NCBI GenBank assembly: GCA_039923495.1
Contig: JBDTCO010000060.1
Location: 1 to 35,759 of the forward strand
DNA length: 35,759 nucleotides
Reading direction: 5' to 3'
Source: JBDTCO01 sp039923495
Lineage (GTDB): Bacteria > Myxococcota_A > Polyangia > Palsa-1104
Shown: positions 15,439 through 23,534 of the stretch, piece after piece
How the letters are laid out: every line of letters begins with the position of its first letter
Numbering within the stretch: position 1 is the stretch's first letter
The notes under the pieces: model-generated
The model's input: only the letters and a program-made list of their open reading frames with translations
What the model was told of the DNA's origin: nothing
Database searches by the model: none
Made by a program: the position numbers and the translations under genes

Positions 15439-17825
15439 GAGTTTCGCTGAAGTGGCTGGGAGATCTCCTCGGCGGCGCCCGGCTCGACGGTGCGCGCGTG
15501 GCCGAGATCCTCACGGCGGCCGGCATCGAGGTCGAGTCGGTGACGAAGCGCGGGGCGTTCTCCGGCGTCGTCGTCGCCGAGGTGCGCGGGAAGAAGCCGC
15601 ATCCGGATGCGCAGAAGCTCACGCTGGTCGACGTGTTCGACGGCAGCACGGTGACGCAGGTCGTGTGCGGCGCGCCCAACGTGCCGGAGGTGGGCTGGAA
15701 GGTCCTGTGGGCGCGGCCGGGCGCGAAGGTGCCGATGGGCGAGGGTGGTGCGCTGGTCGAGCTTGCGCCGAAGCTCGTGCGCGGCATCGAGTCCCCCGGC
15801 ATGCTGTGCGCAGAGGACGAGCTCGGCCTCGGCGAGTCGCACGCGGGCATCCTCTGCATCGCACCATCGGACGCGCTCGCACCCGGCACGGACGCGGCGT
15901 CCGCGCTCGGATTTCCCGACGAGATCCTCGAGCTCGGTGTCACCCCGAACCGTCCCGACTGCCTCGGCCATGTCGGCGTCGCGCGTGAGGTCGCAGCAGG
16001 CAAGGGCGTCGCGTTCCACGCGCCGGTCGATGGGCAGGGCGACGCCGGCACCGCTCCGACGATCCGCATCGAGGATCCCGAGGGCTGCTCGCGCTATCAC
16101 GCGACGGTGCTCGAGGGCCTCACGGTGGGTCCGAGTCCGCTCGCGGATCAGCTCCGGCTCGCGGCGCTCGGCGTGCGCCCGATCTCCAACGTCGTCGACG
16201 TGACGAACCTCGCCATGCTCGAGCACGGGCAGCCGCTGCACGCGTTCGATCTCGACACGCTGCCGGGCGCGACCATCATCGTGCGTCGCGCTCGCGCGGG
16301 CGAGACCCTCGAGACGCTCGATGGCGTCGTGCGCGACCTCGTCCCCACGGACCTCTTGATCTGCGACGGCAACGATCGCGTGATCGCGCTGGCCGGCGTG
16401 ATGGGCGGCAAGGCCACCGAGGTCACCGCGTCGACGAAGCGCGTGCTGCTCGAGGTCGCGTCGTTCGCACCGTCGGCGATCCGCGCGACGGCCAAGCGGC
16501 TCGGTCTTTCATCGGAGGCGTCGCATCGCTTCGAGCGCGGCGTCGACCCCAACACGGTCGCCGTCGTCGCCCGCTCGGCGGCGCACCGCCTCGCAGCGTT
16601 CGGCGCGCGCGTCACCGCGGCGCGCGACGAGGTTGCTCGCCCCATTGCGCCGGTGCAACTCGAGCTGCGCGCGCAGCGAACGCGGCTCATCACCGGCCTG
16701 GTCCTCGATGCGCAGCGCCAGGCGCAGCACCTCTCGTCCATCGGCCTCGGCGTGAAGCTCGATGGCGACACGCTGCACGTCACGGTGCCGACGTTCCGAC
16801 CCGACCTCACGCGCGAGATCGATCTCGTCGAGGAGGTCCTGCGGCTCGAGGGCTACGACAGGGTGCCGCTCACGATCCCTGGCCTCCGTGCAGCACCGCC
16901 GGAGCTCAAGCACCGCCTCGCCGATCGCGCTCGCGACCTGCTCAACGCCCTCGGCTTCGACGAGGCGATCACGTATGCGTTCGTGTCGCCGCGCGATCTC
17001 GCAGCCCTCGCGCTGTCGGCTCCGCGCGATCGGATCGTGCGCATCGCCAACCCGCTGCGCGAGGAGCAGTCGGCGATGCGCACGTCGCTCGTCACTGGCC
17101 TCGTGCGTGCAGCCGCGCGGAACGTCGCGCACGGGGTCTCCGACGTGCGGCTCTTCGAGGTCGGTCACACGTTCGTGCCGCTGGCGAGCGCGAACGAGCT
17201 GCCGCTCGAGCAGCGCCACGTCGCCGCGATCTGGCTCGGCACGCGCGACGGCTGGCTCAAGCCCGGCGAGCCCGTCGACTACTTCGATCTGCGCGGCGTC
17301 GTCGATGAGCTCGCGCGCGGTCTGCAGCACACGTTCGAGGTCGTGGCGTCGTCGCAGCCATGGCTGCACCCGGGGGTGCAGGGCGCGCTCGCGCTTGACG
17401 ACGGTACCGTCGTCGGGTGGCTCGGTGAGCTCCACCCACGCGTGGCCGCGGCGCTCGGGCTCGAGACGCGCGCCCTCGTGTTCGAGCTCTCGCTCTCCGC
17501 GCTGCCGAGCGCGAAGGTGCCGCTCGTGCGCGATGTCCCGCGCTTCCCGGCGGTGAGCCGCGATGCGTCGTTCCTCATCGAGACCGAGCGCTCGTCCGCC
17601 GAGATCGCGCGCGCGATCTCGGCCCTGTCGATCCCGCTGCTCGTCGAGGCTGCGCCGCGCGAGGACTATCGTGATCCGACGCACGTGCCGGTGGGGCACA
17701 AGAGCATGCTGTGGTCTTTCACCTATCGCGCGACCGATCGCACGCTCACGGATGCGGAAGTCAAAAACGCCCACGAGCAGCTCGTGATCGCCCTACGCGC
17801 ACAGCTGGGAGCCAGGCTGAGGTAA
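15435..17825 (+). CDS. pheT: phenylalanyl-tRNA synthetase beta subunit
   Basis: This 796-residue partner of PheS has the expected domain order. An N-terminal segment RVSLKWLGDLLGG leads into an EMAP-II-like tRNA-binding OB fold (about 40-150, including DAQKLTLVDVF and VVCGAPNV). The B3/4 editing domain (about 210-380) contains RPISNVVDVTNLAMLEHGQPLHAFD. B5 follows (about 400-470), then the catalytic-like core (RFERGVD, VRLFEVGHTFVP). It ends in the FDX-ACB anticodon-binding domain (from about 700, DVPRFPAVSRDASFL). GTG 15435 overlaps the pheS stop. The reading frame is open far upstream, but those residues are not PheT. Confidence 0.96.
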   Translation: MRVSLKWLGDLLGGARLDGARVAEILTAAGIEVESVTKRGAFSGVVVAEVRGKKPHPDAQKLTLVDVFDGSTVTQVVCGAPNVPEVGWKVLWARPGAKVPMGEGGALVELAPKLVRGIESPGMLCAEDELGLGESHAGILCIAPSDALAPGTDAASALGFPDEILELGVTPNRPDCLGHVGVAREVAAGKGVAFHAPVDGQGDAGTAPTIRIEDPEGCSRYHATVLEGLTVGPSPLADQLRLAALGVRPISNVVDVTNLAMLEHGQPLHAFDLDTLPGATIIVRRARAGETLETLDGVVRDLVPTDLLICDGNDRVIALAGVMGGKATEVTASTKRVLLEVASFAPSAIRATAKRLGLSSEASHRFERGVDPNTVAVVARSAAHRLAAFGARVTAARDEVARPIAPVQLELRAQRTRLITGLVLDAQRQAQHLSSIGLGVKLDGDTLHVTVPTFRPDLTREIDLVEEVLRLEGYDRVPLTIPGLRAAPPELKHRLADRARDLLNALGFDEAITYAFVSPRDLAALALSAPRDRIVRIANPLREEQSAMRTSLVTGLVRAAARNVAHGVSDVRLFEVGHTFVPLASANELPLEQRHVAAIWLGTRDGWLKPGEPVDYFDLRGVVDELARGLQHTFEVVASSQPWLHPGVQGALALDDGTVVGWLGELHPRVAAALGLETRALVFELSLSALPSAKVPLVRDVPRFPAVSRDASFLIETERSSAEIARAISALSIPLLVEAAPREDYRDPTHVPVGHKSMLWSFTYRATDRTLTDAEVKNAHEQLVIALRAQLGARLR

Positions 17826-17895
17826 GCTACCTGTCTGGATCGATTGACTTTGCACGGGACGTCTGCGAACCATACGGGCGCATTTGGAGGCAGGC

Positions 17896-18195
17896 ATGCA
17901 GGATGAGCGACGCACGATGACCAAGGCCGACATCATCGAGAACGTCTACGAAAAAGTAGGCGGCTTCTCGAAGAAGGAAGCGGCAGACATCGTGGAGACC
18001 GTGTTCGACACCATCAAGGAAACTCTCGAGCGCGGCGAGAAGATCAAGATTTCGGGCTTCGGCAACTTCGTCGTGCGCGACAAGAACGCGCGCGTCGGCC
18101 GCAACCCGCAGACCGGCCAGGAGATCACGATCAGCGCCCGTCGCGTGCTGACGTTCAAGCCCAGCCAGGTCCTCAAGAACGCACTCAACACCTAG
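17896..18195 (+). CDS. ihfA: integration host factor alpha subunit
   Basis: This is a nucleoid protein of the HU/IHF family that bends DNA at specific sites as a heterodimer with IHF-beta. MTKADIIENVYEKVGGFSKKEAADIVETVFDTIKETLERGEKIKISGFGNF and GRNPQTGQEITISARRVLTFKPSQVLK match IHF-alpha, with the DNA-intercalating proline in RNPQTG. I chose ATG 17896 because GGAGG (17886-17890) lies five bases upstream; a TTG at 17884 is less likely. The pheT-ihfA order is the same as in E. coli, which supports ihfA over a generic HU. A possible -35 box TTGACT (17844-17849) lies in the 70-base gap, without a good -10. Confidence 0.92.
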   Translation: MQDERRTMTKADIIENVYEKVGGFSKKEAADIVETVFDTIKETLERGEKIKISGFGNFVVRDKNARVGRNPQTGQEITISARRVLTFKPSQVLKNALNT

Positions 18196-18210
18196 CTTGG
18201 CGCGCGCGCC

Positions 18211-18615
18211 ATGCGCATACCCGACAAGCACTACTTCAAGATCGGCGAGGTCGCGGAGCTGGCGGGGGTCGAACCCTACGTCATCCGTTACTGGGAGTCC
18301 GAGTTCCGCAGCCTCCGCCCGCAGAAGTCGCGCAGCAACCAGCGACTCTTTCGCCGTAAAGACGTCGAGCGCATCCTCGAGATCCGGCGCCTGCTGTACG
18401 AGGAGGGGTACAAGATCGAGGGCGCGCGTCGTCGCCTCGAGAGCCCGGGTGGCGGCGGCGACACCGTTGGCGTCGTCGAGACCGTCGCAGCCGAGGCATC
18501 GGCGGGCAAGTCAGCGAAGTCGCCCACGGTCTCCGCCATGCGCGTGAAGGTCGCCGAGGCCGAAGCGACGCTCGCGGCGATAGAAAAGATCCTCGACGAG
18601 GATGAGGCTTTGTAG
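18211..18615 (+). CDS. MerR family transcriptional regulator
   Basis: This 134-residue protein has an N-terminal winged helix of the MerR type: YFKIGEVAELAGVEPYVIRYWESEFRSLRPQKSRSNQRLFRRKDVERILEIRRLLYEEGYKIEGARRRL (residues 8-77). The remaining 55 residues are a linker and a helix (VKVAEAEATLAAIEKIL), with no cysteine effector site. A MerR protein directly behind ihfA is a recurring arrangement in proteobacteria and relatives. Its target is not known. It starts 15 bases after ihfA, so the two are probably cotranscribed. Confidence 0.88.
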   Translation: MRIPDKHYFKIGEVAELAGVEPYVIRYWESEFRSLRPQKSRSNQRLFRRKDVERILEIRRLLYEEGYKIEGARRRLESPGGGGDTVGVVETVAAEASAGKSAKSPTVSAMRVKVAEAEATLAAIEKILDEDEAL

Positions 18616-18656
18616 TACACGTTCAGTCCCTTTCGGACGAACAACCGTCAGGGATT

Positions 18657-18731
18657 CGGGGCGTGGCGCAGCCTGGTTAGCGCACTAGTCTGGGGGACTA
18701 GGGGTCGCAGGTTCGAATCCTGTCGCCCCGA
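18657..18731 (+). tRNA. tRNA-Pro(GGG)
   Basis: The acceptor CGGGGCG pairs with CGCCCCG. The anticodon stem CTAGT/ACTAG holds loop CTGGGGG, giving anticodon GGG. The T arm is GCAGG-TTCGAAT-CCTGT and the discriminator is A. CCA is not encoded. A plain C1-G72 pair is typical of bacterial tRNA-Pro. Confidence 0.96.
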
Positions 18732-18757
18732 CTGCAGGACACTGTGGCAAGGAAAGA

Positions 18758-18789
18758 GGGCCCGAGCGATCGGGCCCTTTTCGTTTTTC
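18758..18789 (+). terminator. intrinsic terminator after tRNA-Pro
   Basis: GGGCCCGA (18758-18765) pairs with TCGGGCCC (18770-18777) around a GCGA loop, followed by TTTTCGTTTTT. This ends the tRNA-Pro transcript and possibly the whole translation cluster. Confidence 0.92.
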
Positions 18790-19057
18790 TGGGTTGGTGT
18801 CGAGGTGACGGTAGGTGTGGCGAAGTTCAAAGAAGGGCGTGCCACCCGACGATTGCGGGCGTCACTTGCAGTTCGGTGGGGGTGCGGGACAGCGATCCGG
18901 CGGCGCAAGTGAGACATATTGCGCACTGAGGCAAATATCCCCCACTGCACACCCGACCAGATCCGCCGTCACTCGCCTTTTCGACGGCATGGACCGTGCT
19001 GGACGGAGTAGGCGTACCGGCGAGCGCGTTGTGCGCGCCCGCCGCCGGAGCCCTTCC
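18790..19057. other. intergenic region with no confident gene
   Basis: This stretch follows the tRNA-Pro terminator and precedes the ice-binding lipoprotein. The plus strand shows only a ribosome-binding GGAG near 19047 for that gene. On the minus strand a 42-codon frame (18862-18990) starts with ATG and ends APPPNCK. It has three cysteines but no Shine-Dalgarno, and I do not call it a gene. No promoter of good quality was recognised. Confidence 0.5.
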
Positions 19058-20305
19058 ATGAAGACCCCGCACCTTGCTTTCCTTATGTGTTCGCTTCTGT
19101 CCTTTCCTGCTTGCGAATCGGCGCCGCCATCGAGAGCGCTGGGGGTGAACGACCTCGGTGCGGCTGATCTCGCCGGCAGCGATCTGCGGCAGCACGATCT
19201 CGGCGCGGCGGACCTCTCTGGTGTGGACCTCTCTGGTGTGGACCTCGCGAACGCCGATTTCGCGAATGCCGATCTCGCGAATGCCGATTTCGCGAATGCC
19301 GATTTCGCCAACGCCGATCTCGCGACCGGGCTCGCGCCAACCGTCGTCGCGGTCACGCCGCGCAACCTCGCGACGGGCGTGCCGACCTTCCGCCTGCTCA
19401 CCGCGACGTTCGACCGCCCGATGGACCTCACGTCGCTCATGACCGCCTTTCAGCTCGAGGTCCAGGGCACGACGACCCTCCTTGGTGGAACCGTCACCTA
19501 CGACGCCGGGACGAAGACCGCGACGTTCTCGCCGATGAGCCCGCTCGTCGTCGGCACCACCTACACGGCCACGATCACCACGGCCGCGAAGGACACCTCG
19601 GGCACGCACCTCGCTGCCTCCTTCGTCTGGAAGTTTTCGACGGAGTTGGCGGCGTGCGGCACGGCACCGATCGTCCTCGGCGCGGGCGCCAGCTTCGGCG
19701 CGTTCGCCGGGACCACGATCACGAGCAGCGGCCCCACCGTCGTCAACGGCGACATCGGCGTCAGCCCCGGGACCGCGATCGTCGGCTTCGGCCCCTCCTC
19801 CGGCGTGGCTGGCCCTGGCATCGTGAACGGTAGCCAGCGCGTCCCGCCGGACCCCCTCGCTGGAACAGCGCGCGCGAACATCGACACCGCCGCCACGGAC
19901 GCGGCGACCCGCTCGCTCTGCCCCATCCTCATCGCGGACGGCGAGCTCGGCGGCAAGACGCTCACCCCCGGCCTCTACCGCTCCGGCATGTCGTTCTTCA
20001 CGATCACGTCGTTGGACCTGACCCTCGATGCGAAGGGCGACCCGGATGCCGTCTTCCTCTTCCAGACGTCGTCGTCCACGCTCGTGGTGGCGGACATGCG
20101 CGCGGTCGTGCTTGCGGGCGGCGCGAAGGCGGCGAATGTCTTCTGGTCCGTCGGCACGGGTGCGACCATCGGCACCACCGCGAAGGTGCAGGGTACGATC
20201 CTCGCAGGGACCGCCATCTCGCTCAACACCGGTGCGGTGATCATCGGCAGGGCGCTCGCGGGCACCGCGGTCACCATGCTATCCAACACGATCACCGTGC
20301 CGTAG
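19058..20305 (+). CDS. ice-binding (DUF3494) lipoprotein with pentapeptide-repeat stalk
   Basis: This 415-residue protein starts with a lipoprotein signal (MKTPHLAFLMCSLLSFPAC, lipid Cys19). Twelve regular pentapeptides of the form D(L/F)xxx run from Asp32 to about residue 91. A bacterial Ig-like (Big_5) domain follows (about 93-195, APTVVAVTPRNLATGV, TATFDRPMD, GTTYTATI). A full DUF3494 ice-binding domain follows (about 200-415, from LGAGASFGAFAGTTI through NGDIGVSPG, LTPGLYRSG, DAVFLFQ, VFWSVGTGATIGT and VQGTILAGTAISL). Family members bind ice through a flat beta-helix face. ATG 19058 has GGAG seven bases upstream; longer frames lack a signal peptide. It is probably surface-displayed. Ice binding is predicted from the family only. 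Confidence 0.88.
   Translation: MKTPHLAFLMCSLLSFPACESAPPSRALGVNDLGAADLAGSDLRQHDLGAADLSGVDLSGVDLANADFANADLANADFANADFANADLATGLAPTVVAVTPRNLATGVPTFRLLTATFDRPMDLTSLMTAFQLEVQGTTTLLGGTVTYDAGTKTATFSPMSPLVVGTTYTATITTAAKDTSGTHLAASFVWKFSTELAACGTAPIVLGAGASFGAFAGTTITSSGPTVVNGDIGVSPGTAIVGFGPSSGVAGPGIVNGSQRVPPDPLAGTARANIDTAATDAATRSLCPILIADGELGGKTLTPGLYRSGMSFFTITSLDLTLDAKGDPDAVFLFQTSSSTLVVADMRAVVLAGGAKAANVFWSVGTGATIGTTAKVQGTILAGTAISLNTGAVIIGRALAGTAVTMLSNTITVP
19211..19330 (+). repeat. eight 15-bp tandem repeats coding the pentapeptide stalk
   Basis: Units begin every 15 bases from 19211 with GA(C/T)(C/T)TC. Two identical units (encoding DLSGV) are followed by five nearly identical ones (DLANA or DFANA) and a divergent end (DLATG). 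The near-identity at DNA level, including synonymous positions, suggests recent expansion within the gene. Confidence 0.9.
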
Positions 20306-20425
20306 CCAGGCCTCGACGAAGGCGAGGGGGAAGGCGAGGGCGCGTTCGAACCAGACTGCATTCGGGCGGCGGATGTCTCACGCGAAGCTGGCAGAGAGGA
20401 CCGTTAGCGTAGGGAGCGAGGAGTC

Positions 20426-20944
20426 ATGTTCACCATCCGCCGCGCCACGCCCGCCGATGCCGTGCTCCTGAGCGCGCTGTCGCGTGAGACCTTCGTCGAG
20501 ACGTTCGGGCACCTGTACGCGCGTGCCGATCTGCACACGTTCCTCGACGAGACGTACGCACCTTCCGAGCTCGCACGGCTGCTCTCGAATCCCGAGCTCG
20601 CGTGCTGGCTCGCATACGATCTCGATGTCGCCGTGGGCCACGCGCTCGCCGGTCCATGCTCGCTGCCGCACGAGGACGTACGCCCCGACCACGGCGAGGT
20701 GAAGCGGCTGTACCTCGTCGCGGCGGCACAGAACCGCGGGTGGGGAGGGCTCCTCCTCGACGCCGCGCTCGCGTGGCTGGAGCGTGAGGGGCCGTGCACG
20801 CTCTGGCTCGGCGTCTACTCCGAGAACTTCGGCGCGCAGCGCTTCTACAACCGTCGTGGCTTCGATACCGTGGGTGCCTACCTGTTTCCCGTGGGTGCCG
20901 CGCGAGATCGCGAGCTCATCATGCGACGCACAGCGGCCACCTGA
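20426..20944 (+). CDS. GNAT family N-acetyltransferase
   Basis: This 172-residue protein with one GNAT fold probably transfers an acyl group from acyl-CoA to an amine. FTIRRATPADAVLLSALSRETF is the N-terminal strand and helix. EVKRLYLVAAAQNRGWGGLLLDAALAWLE contains the acetyl-CoA pyrophosphate loop (Q/RxxGxG/A type, here QNRGWG). WLGVYSENFGAQRFYNRRGFDTVG is the usual C-terminal part. The ATG has GAGGAG just upstream. It stands alone 120 bases after the ice-binding gene. The substrate cannot be told. Confidence 0.88.
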   Translation: MFTIRRATPADAVLLSALSRETFVETFGHLYARADLHTFLDETYAPSELARLLSNPELACWLAYDLDVAVGHALAGPCSLPHEDVRPDHGEVKRLYLVAAAQNRGWGGLLLDAALAWLEREGPCTLWLGVYSENFGAQRFYNRRGFDTVGAYLFPVGAARDRELIMRRTAAT

Positions 20945-21164
20945 GTGTCTGCGCGCGGTCGTCGGTTTCTTGATCTGCCGTGCCGCCCGCGGCGGGAGGT
21001 CAGGCGCGCGCGCCGGACTAGCGTTGTGCGTCTCGTACGTGCCGGGGATCCTGCACGCGCTGCCATCCAGTAGAAGTCGAGCACGCGCTGTTCTCCGTCG
21101 ACCAGCACCGCCGGCACGCGCGCTCGTGATTGACTCGCAGCGCGCACAGGTGAACCCTCGCCGG
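20945..21164. other. 220-base gap with no recognisable element
   Basis: This is a GC-rich interval between the GNAT gene and a lipoprotein gene. I see no tRNA, terminator with T-run or convincing promoter. Frames here lack start signals and family motifs. Confidence 0.5.
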
Positions 21165-21710
21165 ATGCGATCGTTGCTCTTCGTCAGTCTGCTCCTCGCT
21201 GCATGTGCGACCACCCGACCGTTCACGATCTCGCGCACCGAGCCGCGCGGCGGGGACGATGTCGCTCGCGCCGTCGCGTTCGTCGATGCGCTCCCGACGT
21301 GCGCTGCAGACGTCGTGAAGAGCGCCACACCGCTCGCAGACGTGCTGGCCGGCGAGCTGTCTCGCCCTGTCTCCGCGCGCGGCACGCTGGCCGCCGGCAA
21401 CGCGACCTGCACGCTGCTTGCGTGTGTTGGCCGCGGCGGCGCACCTGCGCCCGCGTGCTGCAACAGCTGCGGCGGTGACTGGATCCTCCAGCCCGTGGAC
21501 GCCGTGACCAAGGAGACGTCGGTCACGCTCCTCGATGGCTACGACAAGCCGCTGCTCACCTACAGCGTCATGGACTGCCGCGTGAAGGAGCTCGTGGCGC
21601 TTCCTCGTATCGACGTGGTCGCGATGGGCACCGTGCGCGAGGCGACGCAGCGCTGGCACGCCGGTCGCGCGGAGCTCGTGGACGCGCACGTCTGCCGCGT
21701 GCCCCGCTGA
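21165..21710 (+). CDS. cysteine-rich lipoprotein of unknown function
   Basis: This 181-residue protein has a lipoprotein signal MRSLLFVSLLLAACATT (lipid Cys14). The mature part contains seven further cysteines, with a cluster in ATCTLLACVGRG and PACCNSCGGDW (about residues 84-107) that could bind metal or form disulfides. The alternation of short strands (SARGTLAAG, DWILQPV, SVTLLDG, LLTYSVMD) hints at a small beta-barrel, but I do not recognise a family. ATG 21165 is chosen for the signal peptide; the frame is open well upstream. It precedes another exported small protein by 9 bases. Confidence 0.7.
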   Translation: MRSLLFVSLLLAACATTRPFTISRTEPRGGDDVARAVAFVDALPTCAADVVKSATPLADVLAGELSRPVSARGTLAAGNATCTLLACVGRGGAPAPACCNSCGGDWILQPVDAVTKETSVTLLDGYDKPLLTYSVMDCRVKELVALPRIDVVAMGTVREATQRWHAGRAELVDAHVCRVPR

Positions 21711-21719
21711 CCTGACGCC

Positions 21720-22085
21720 TTGCGCGCCCATGCGTACACATCGGACGTCACCAGGCTCGTTGCGGCCACGGCAAGCTGCATCGTGTTGCTCTTCGCTCTC
21801 GTGTCCGTCGCGCACGCAGGGACTGCCGTGACGGGCGAGCGGTCACCAACGGGGGAGAAGCACCCCGGCACCATCGTGAACGAGGACAAGGTCGGAGGCC
21901 GCACATGGACCGATCGCGCGAGCGAGGTGCCACAGACCATCGCATGGGTGAAGGTGCACGCGCGCTGGGTGGCGGTCACGCGCATCGTCGCCGTCGGTAC
22001 GTCGACGCGCCGCGAGATCCATCAGTACGCCGAGGATGGGTCACTGCTGCAGAGCACCATGCAGGCGCCACCACCACCGCGTTAG
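21720..22085 (+). CDS. small secreted protein, function unknown
   Basis: This is a 121-residue product with an apparent signal peptide (TRLVAATASCIVLLFALVSVAHA, cleavage likely after AHA). The mature part is about 85 residues with no known motif and ends in four prolines and an arginine. The frame has no ATG at its head; TTG 21720 is the only start that keeps the signal peptide, and it has no clear ribosome-binding site. It follows the cysteine-rich lipoprotein by 9 bases, so the two may be one unit. The gene call rests on the signal peptide and position. Confidence 0.55.
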   Translation: MRAHAYTSDVTRLVAATASCIVLLFALVSVAHAGTAVTGERSPTGEKHPGTIVNEDKVGGRTWTDRASEVPQTIAWVKVHARWVAVTRIVAVGTSTRREIHQYAEDGSLLQSTMQAPPPPR

Positions 22086-22158
22086 GGAAAGACGCGCGGG
22101 TCGCCGCGCTCGCCCGGCTGCGCGCAGTGGCCGTGTTGCGGAGCCCAGCCCCACTTGT

Positions 22159-22680
22159 TCACGTCAAATCGTCGCTCAGTGCGTGGACGTAGACGCGCAT
22201 CGGCGCCCCATGGACCGACTCGTGGTCACGCTCGTGCACCGCGCCGAGCTTCTCGGCCACGCGAATCGACGCCACGTTGCTCGGGCGCACGAGGCTGACG
22301 AGCCGAGCTCGACGATGCACGCGCCACGTCGCGGCGAGTACCGCGCGTGCGGCCTCCACGGCGTAGCCACGACCCCATGCCGGGGGTGCGATGGCCCACC
22401 CGAGCTCGGGCTCGGGCCAGTCGATCCAGTCGTGGATACCGACGCGGCCGAGCAACGCGCCCGACGCTCGATCCTCGACGAGCCACGTCCCCCAGCCGCG
22501 CAGGTGCCAGTGCCCGAGTGCCGCGGCGAGGTTGCGGTGCGCAGCGGTGCGATCGAGCGGCTCGAGCTCGAGCGACCTCACGAAGCGTGCGTCGGCGTAG
22601 AGCGCCGCGTACGCGACGAGGTGCTTCTCGCTCGGAGGCACGAGGCGCAGGCGCGGGGTCTCGAGGGTCGCGATGTCCAT
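22159..22680 (-). CDS. GNAT acetyltransferase, RimJ/RimL type
   Basis: This 173-residue protein matches the Acetyltransf_3 pattern. It opens IATLETPRLRLVPPSEKHL, has GTWLVEDRASGALLGRVGIHDW in the middle, then ELGWAIAPPAWGRGYAVEAARAVL with the acetyl-CoA loop (WGRGYA) and RPSNVASIRVAEKLGAVHE at the end. Relatives acetylate protein N-termini or small amines; the substrate here is unknown. It is divergent from surE with 56 bases between the starts and convergent with the small secreted protein. Confidence 0.9.
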   Translation of the reverse strand: MDIATLETPRLRLVPPSEKHLVAYAALYADARFVRSLELEPLDRTAAHRNLAAALGHWHLRGWGTWLVEDRASGALLGRVGIHDWIDWPEPELGWAIAPPAWGRGYAVEAARAVLAATWRVHRRARLVSLVRPSNVASIRVAEKLGAVHERDHESVHGAPMRVYVHALSDDLT

Positions 22681-22736
22681 GTGCAGAGCGTACCGAAATC
22701 TGGCTCGCAGCCGCGGTCGCTCGTACGCTCGTACCG

Positions 22737-23534
22737 ATGACCCGCCCGCGCATCCTCGTGTCCAACGACGACGGCATCGAGGCCGCCGGCATCCAGGTCC
22801 TCGCGGAGACGCTCGCCGATCTCGGCGATGTGTATGTGGTGGCGCCGGATCGCGAGCGCTCGGCGACAGGACACGCGTTCACGCTGTCGCACCCGTTGCG
22901 CGTCGACAAGATCGACGAGCGCTGGTTCTCGGTCGATGGGACGCCGGCCGACTGCGTGTACCTCGGCATCCACAAGCTCGTCGGGGGCAAGCCCGACCTC
23001 GTCGTGTCCGGCATCAACCACGGCTACAACCTCGGCTCCGACGTCTTCTACTCGGGCACGGTCGCAGGCGCCGTCGAGGCCGCGCTGCGCGACATCCCGG
23101 CCATCGCCATCTCACTCGAGCACCGCCCCGGCAAGACGCGCGATCGCGAGCGCTTCCGACCTGCGGCTCGCTTCGCGCACGCGCTGGCCCGCGCGGTCCT
23201 CGAGCGAGGGCTGCCGGCGGGGACGCTGCTCAACGTGAACGTGCCGGCCACAGGCTCGCCGAAGGACTTCCAGTGGACGCGCCTCGGACGCCGCGTGTAC
23301 CGCGAGCAGGTCGAGGAGCGCGACGACATCCGCGGCCGTCGCTACTACTGGATCGGCGGCGCCGCCGTGCACATCGATCACGAGCCCGGCTCCGATGGAG
23401 CGGCGGTGAAACAAGGGCACGTCGCGGTGACACCGCTGGGGCTCGATCTCACGCACGATGGGCTGCTCTCGAAGCTGCCGGGGTGGCAGGTCGAGGGCTT
23501 CGACGCCGTCGTGGCGCGCGACCTCGGCCGCTGA
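22737..23534 (+). CDS. surE: 5'/3'-nucleotidase SurE
   Basis: This metal-dependent nucleoside monophosphate phosphatase is 265 residues long. The N-terminus RPRILVSNDDGIEAAGIQVL carries the metal-binding NDD pair. APDRERSATGHAFTL, SVDGTPADCVYLGI and VVSGINHGYNLGSDVFYSGTVAGAVEA (metal-binding Asn in SGIN) follow. The C-terminus has the usual tail with TPLGLDLTHDGLL. ATG 22737 gives the standard family start. The frame is open upstream but not SurE-like. The stop overlaps the next ATG (TGATG). SurE next to a LytM-type lipoprotein recalls the surE-pcm-nlpD order of E. coli. Confidence 0.95.
   Translation: MTRPRILVSNDDGIEAAGIQVLAETLADLGDVYVVAPDRERSATGHAFTLSHPLRVDKIDERWFSVDGTPADCVYLGIHKLVGGKPDLVVSGINHGYNLGSDVFYSGTVAGAVEAALRDIPAIAISLEHRPGKTRDRERFRPAARFAHALARAVLERGLPAGTLLNVNVPATGSPKDFQWTRLGRRVYREQVEERDDIRGRRYYWIGGAAVHIDHEPGSDGAAVKQGHVAVTPLGLDLTHDGLLSKLPGWQVEGFDAVVARDLGR

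Noticed and set aside
18648..18950. 100-codon minus-strand frame containing GRQDSNLRPLVPQTSALTRLRHAP
   Set aside because: This peptide is the antisense translation of tRNA-Pro, a common false gene in databases.
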